Shown here: positions 59,254 to 64,000 of the stretch, one piece after another
How positions within the stretch are numbered: the stretch's first letter is position 1
Layout: every line of letters begins with the position of its first letter
NCBI GenBank assembly: GCA_026225945.1
Contig: JAMJFZ010001807.1
Coordinates: 62,001 to 126,000 of the forward strand
Direction: 5' to 3'
DNA length: 64,000 nucleotides
From: Cricetomys ansorgei
Lineage: Eukaryota > Chordata > Mammalia > Rodentia > Nesomyidae
The notes under the pieces: model-generated
Seen by the model: only the letters and a program-made list of their open reading frames with translations
What the model was told of the DNA's origin: nothing
The model's database searches: none
Position numbers and translations under genes: made by a program

Positions 59254-59405
59254 AAAGGAGGAGGAGGACGAGAAGGAGATCAATGAGAAGGAGGACAGGA
59301 TGAGGAGGATAAAGAGGAGAAGAAGGAGAAGGAGGAGGAGAAAGAGGAGGAGGAAGAGGAGGAGAAGGAGGAAGAAGAGAAGGAGGAGGAGGAGAAAAGA
59401 AAAAA
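59254..59405. repeat. (GGA/GAA)n purine tract
   Basis: About 150 bases almost purely A and G, irregular AGGAGG/AGAAGG units. Confidence 0.95.
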
Positions 59406-60405
59406 TACCTGCAAGAGACCATAGACTAACCAGCAAGCATTGCAATTACACATCACATCACACAATCTTGGGAAGCTGGCTGTCCTGTATCCTACCTGAG
59501 TCAACATCCTTGGGACTGTGCTCTTCATCAGGAAGCCTGGACAGTGACCATATGGATGATTATTTCCTGGGAAACTGACCTTCACTGAAATCCATCGAAT
59601 GTGTGGGTTGACTAACAGCAGCCCAGGTGTAAAGCTAGTCTTGCTATATTTAAAAAGGTATTTAAATGGAAATGTTACCAATTCAATCATAAATGTTTAC
59701 CCGACTGATACATTACAAAATGTAAAAAAATAAAACAGATATGCAGATACATCAAAAACATTAAAATAGCCATCTTACATAGCTCATTGTAGAGCCATCA
59801 AGACACTGATTCTCTCAAACTTCCCCAAGTTCTTTATTATAGTAAAACATATATGATTTTTATTGTATTTCAATATATATTATTCAAATAAAATATAAGT
59901 CTCTCTCTTGGAAGGAAGAGCTATTACAAGGGCCTGACACTCATTATAAAATGAGATACCCAGATATCGAACTACACAACTTCAAGGAAAAACATGTTTA
60001 ACACATCTGAATATGCCATCTCTTCATCTGCAATGATTAGGATTTTCAGGTAGAATCTCTATCACTAGCTACCAGTCTGGAAATGAACCCCTGGGTTCAA
60101 GAGATCCCCTCAGCCACCTCCTTAACTTGGAACTACCAGCATATATCCCCACACTGAAAAGATGTCCCATGAACAACTGTTTATATGCTTTTGGGAAAGA
60201 CAGAGGATAGTCTGTACTTGGACATCATGAGGAAAACGAAAGCTGCTTATCTTGGGTCGTCCCAAGTTGGAAACGATTTGGGAGAAAGAACATGGAAAGG
60301 AAAATGAACCTGCCAAGTTATAAGTGGATTATGTAGGAATCTTATGGCAAACAGAGGCTTTGCCAGCTGTGACCAAAATAGAGTAGACAAGCTGTAAAGG
60401 CTCCT
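59406..60405. other. No gene recognised
   Basis: Flank of the tandem array. No repeat copy of the array unit is visible here, so the array edge seems to be near 60410. Confidence 0.45.
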
Positions 60406-60439
60406 GCATGCACTGCATACCGGGCAAAACCAATGTGGA

Positions 60440-60635
60440 GCGTGAAGAACATTGTTCCAGGATTCGATTAAGAACTGCTGCGTGTCAGACATTTGCATTA
60501 AGATTCATACAAGTTGCTTCGCAAAACAAAAGTTGCTCATTAGCTACAGAAGAACTTCATTATCGGGGTCCCCACAACAAGAGAAAGTGTATTCAAGTGT
60601 GGCGGTCTTAGGAAGGTTGAGAACCACTGTGTAGA
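60440..60635. mobile_element. URR1-like relic in array unit 1
   Basis: 'cagacatttgcattaagatt', 'catacaagttgcttcgcaaa', 'tcggggtccccacaac', 'aggaaggttgagaaccactg' follow URR1 order in the orientation opposite to the copy at 22927. The same piece recurs at about 62010-62205 and 63575-63765. Confidence 0.7.
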
Positions 60636-61129
60636 AATAAGTCACACCTGAGTGAATCATGCTCCATAGCAGATCATGATCAGCCCTTAGTGATTGTGGA
60701 GACTTGCTATACTGGGGGTCCTGAATCAAATATTGTAGGGGCATTTCGGACATGTAAACAGCCACTTTGGTCATTTCTCTTTATGACCCCTTTTGCCATG
60801 AACAGATGTCAATGTTCTTTCGAACCCAACGCTGATCCCCTCAGGATGTGGTGTTCATTTCTGAACTTTGTCCTGTAACTCGAGAAGCGCCATGCGTTGT
60901 TCCCACCATGGAATACACTATTTCGGGCAAACCGACTGAGTGTCCATGAGACACAATCATGTGAATGGCTTCAAAAACATCTCCAGTCCCCTGTGAAGCT
61001 AGGGTTCAGCCTCCAGACCAGCTTGAGACAGATGCAGTTACTAACAAGTGGGACACGTGCGCCACCGTGTGGCAGCAGACTGCCACTGCGGAGGCAGGCA
61101 GCTTCCAGGGAGTTGCCTTCATGGTTGCC

Positions 61130-61194
61130 CTCTGAACCCTTCTGCCCCAGCCATGAGCAGCAACTGCTCATGGCTGGGGCAGAAGGGTTCAGAG
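61130..61194. repeat. Perfect inverted repeat, 31-bp arms, unit 1
   Basis: Left arm 61130-61160 and right arm 61164-61194 are exact reverse complements around a 3-base CAA loop. The arms contain 'gaacccttctgccccagcca' and its complement. Confidence 0.98.
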
Positions 61195-62697
61195 AATTCA
61201 TTCAAGGACCCTTCTGGACACGTGGTGAGCCTCTTCTCGCCGCCCTGAGAACCTCCCTTCTTCTGACTATGCTCAGGCGCACCCTCACCCGTGCATCCTG
61301 ATCCTCCTGCTGAGCCCCAGGGTCCTCTCTCTAAAATTCCAGGAACCCCTTCCGGTTCTTTCCCTGGTTCTTTCTGCTTACAAGATCTTGTGGCTGACTC
61401 TACTCTTTGCATTTTTCCACGGGGCAAGATCAAGGAGCCCTCCACCATTACGGGTCAATGTCAGCTTTTTAACTTACAGGAGCTGGTCTCTGCAGGGGTC
61501 ACCAATGTGGATGTTGGAACTTCTGCAAAGGTAGCCACATAGAGCGGCTACCATCTAGATGCTGAGGACTGAATCCAGGCCCCTGCGAGGTCACTCAGAC
61601 ATCATAAACGCTTGCAGGTTTTCTTGTAGAAAAAAATTCTCATATATGATGCCTGCACATCTCCATCTTCTGATCCCATCATTGTTTGGAAGAAGGTCTG
61701 CAATGCTTGGGGACACAGCCTGTACCGAAACACAAGGGTGACTGAGTCGGAAGGATGGAATGTTTGAGCAGAGAACCAGGAATGATCCTGACTCGGAAAT
61801 TTAGAAACGAAACAATAGAAGAAAAGAAAGAAGGAAAAGAAATGAAAAGGAAAAAAGGAAGAAAAGGTTCGGGTCGTACCTCTCAAGTATTCACAAAGTC
61901 CTGGGTTTGATTCTGAACACTCAACCACTTAAAGGAAACCAAAGGTTATAAAAGGGCCTGTGCATATAGGCCAGCAATTCTCATGCTGAGGGGCTCAAGC
62001 CAGTTGGGGCTTGAGGGACTGTGTCCCAGGTTTCGATTAAGAACTGCTGCATGTCAGACATTTGCAATACGTTTGATAGAAGTAGCTTTGCAAAACAACA
62101 CTTACAAGTTAGCAACAGAATAATTTCATTGTTGGGGTTCTCACAACACGAGGAATTGTCTTCAAGTGTGGCAGTCGCAGGAAGTTTGACAACCACTGTG
62201 TAGAAACAAGTCACAGCTGACTGAATCATGCTCGACAGCAGATCGTGATCAGACCGTAGTGATTGTGGAGAGTCGGTATTTTGTGGGTCCTGAATCAAAT
62301 ATTGTAGGGTCACTTCGGACTTGTAAACAGCCGCTTTGGCCATTTTATTTTATGACCCCTTTTGCCAAGAACAGATGTCAATGATCTTTCCAAGCCCACG
62401 ACGATCCCCTCAGGATGTGGTGTTCATTTCTGACTTTGTCCTGTAACTCGAGAAACGCCATGCACTGTTCCCGTCACGGAATCCACTATTTCGGGCAAAC
62501 CGACCGTGTTTCCCTGAGACACAGGCATGCAAATGCCTTCCAAAACATCTCCAGTCCCCTGTGACGCGAGGGTTAAGCTTCCAGACCGGCTTGAGACCAA
62601 GGCAGTAACTTTCAACTGGGGCTCAAGTGCCAACATTTGGCTCCTGGCTAACTCTGCGGAGGCAGGCAACTTCCACGGAGGCTCCTTCACGCCTGGA

Positions 62698-62761
62698 CTC
62701 TGAACCCTTCTGCCCCAGCAATGAGCAAACAAGCTCATTGCTGGGGCAGAAGGGTTCAGAG
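62698..62761. repeat. Perfect inverted repeat, 29-bp arms, unit 2
   Basis: Left arm 62698-62726 and right arm 62733-62761 are exact reverse complements around a 6-base loop. Against unit 1 the stem differs at one position on each arm (CC to CA on the left, GG to TG on the right), so pairing is kept. Confidence 0.98.
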
Positions 62762-64000
62762 AATCCATTCAGGGACCCTTCGGGACACATGGATAGCCTC
62801 TTCTCGCTGCCCTGAAAACCTCCCTTCTTCAGACCCTGCTCATTTGCACTCCCACCCGTGACTCCTGATCCTTCTGCTGAGCCACTGGGTCCCTGTTCTT
62901 AAATTCCACGAACCCCTTCCTGTTTTGTCCCGGGTTCTTTCTGCTCACAGGAACTTGTGGCTGATGCTCCCCTTTGCATCTTTGCAGTAGGCAAGATCAA
63001 GGAGCCCTCCTCCATTATGGGTCAATGTCAGCTTTTTCACTTACACCAGCTGCTTCTTTCAAGGGTCAGCAGACTGGATGTTCGAACCACTGGAACGGTA
63101 GCCACATGTAGGAGCTAGCATGTAGACACTGAGTACTGAATCCAGGCCCCTGCTAGGGCAAGCAGGCATCATAAATGCTCTGGAGGTGATTTTGTAGAAA
63201 ACAACTCTCCCTTTGGATGCCAGCACATCTCCATCATCTGATTTCTTCATTGCTGGTAAAAACGTTCTGCCACGCTTGTGGACATGGGCCTGTCACCGAG
63301 CTGCAACAGTGCTTGAAGCAGAAGCATGGGTTGTCTGTGAGGGGAGCTCAGATAGATCCTATCTCAAAAAACTGAAAGGGAATGAATAGAAAAGACAAGG
63401 AAAGGAAACGAAAGGAAAGCAAAGGAAATGTTTGGATCGTACCTCTCCAGGATTCACAAAGTCCTGGGTTTGATCCTGAGCACCCAAACACTTAAGAGAA
63501 ACAGAAGGTTCTAACAGGGCCTGTGCATATGAGGCAGCAATTCTCATGCAGCGGGCACAACCAATGTGGAGCGTGAAGAACATTGTCCCAGGATTCGATT
63601 AAGAACTGCTGCGTGTCAGACATTTGCATTAAGATTCATACAAGTTGCTTCGCAAAACAAAAGTTGCTAATTAGCAACAGAAGAACTTCATTATCGGGGT
63701 CCCCACAACACGAGAAAGTGTATTCAAGTGTGGCGGTCTTAGGAAGGTTGAGAACCACTGTGTAGAAATAAGTCACACCTGAGTGAATCATGCTCCATAG
63801 CAGATCATGATCAGCCCTGTAGTGATTGTGGAGACTTGCTATACTGGGGGTCCTGAATCAAATATTGTAGGGGCATTTCGGACATGTAAACAGCCACTTT
63901 GGTCATTTCTCTTTATGACCCCTTTTGCCATGAACAGGTGTCAATGTTCTTTCGAACCCAACGCTGATCCCCTCAGGATGTGGTGTTCATTTCTGAACTT

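Larger units (their letters stand above)
60410..64000. repeat. Tandem array, 1.56-1.57 kb unit, likely 3131-bp dimer
   Basis: Three copies begin near 60410, about 61985 and 63545. The shared landmark 'agaactgctg' is at 60471, 62040 and 63602, giving periods of 1569 and 1562. Unit 3 is cut by the window end. Units 1 and 3 differ at only about six places over their shared 450 bases, while unit 2 differs from both far more. Each unit contains a URR1-like piece, a hairpin, reversed B2-like and ID-like debris and a short A/G-rich stretch. No gene is visible. Confidence 0.93.

Noticed and set aside
59114..59690. Ser/Leu-rich and Arg-rich frames
   Set aside because: Mostly the GGA-rich purine tract; no supporting splice or domain evidence.
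60410..64000. CRISPR-like or rDNA-like array
   Set aside because: The repeat is 1.5 kb, in a mammalian genome, with no short spaced repeats and no rRNA sequence.

Overview
The window is nuclear DNA of a muroid rodent. About ninety SINE copies are visible (B1, B2/B3, B4/RSINE1 and tRNA-Ala-derived ID elements), together with MaLR LTR fragments, worn L1, L2 and MIR remnants, hAT-type miniature elements (MER5A-like, URR1-like) and many long CA, CT and GAAA microsatellites. The species is not settled. Many B1 copies share a 'gagttacaacagagaaaccc' type 3' half rather than the usual mouse form, so a muroid other than house mouse is likely. No bacterial-type or intact long single-exon gene is present; almost all open frames are fortuitous.

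Left edge (1-7 kb): a possible plus-strand terminal exon with a poly(A) signal (796-1050) faces two to three minus-strand exons (5056-6973) of a protein with HEAT/ARM-like helices that I cannot name. The reading phase agrees exactly between the last two of these exons.

Centre (11.1-40.2 kb, minus strand): the main discovery is a long, intron-retaining copy of a DENND4-family gene, most like DENND4C (DENN-domain guanine-nucleotide exchange factor for RAB10). Twelve exons or exon remnants lie in the correct order, with correct phases and mostly recognisable splice sites. They run from the cDENN region through dDENN and the PPR-like segment to the start of the disordered region. The copy is broken: a lost splice donor, an exon truncated at a B1 SINE, internal stops, and small deletions or insertions in at least four exons. 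It is a partial, unprocessed pseudogene. No counterpart of the first or last third was found.

Middle to right (40-60 kb): mainly old intergenic sequence with MaLR, MIR, L2 and SINE copies, long purine-only tracts, and one isolated exon-like block (53301-53356). A full solo LTR (34426-35066) with a 4-bp target duplication sits inside a B1-like SINE in a pseudogene intron.

Right edge (60.4-64.0 kb): the start of a tandem array with a unit of about 1.56-1.57 kb. Units 1 and 3 are nearly identical while unit 2 is clearly diverged, so the real repeat is probably a two-unit, 3131-bp higher-order repeat. Each complete unit carries a perfect 29-31 bp-arm inverted repeat, and the sequence difference between units is mirrored on both arms. 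Each unit also contains URR1-like and SINE-derived pieces, so the satellite seems to have been assembled from mobile-element debris.
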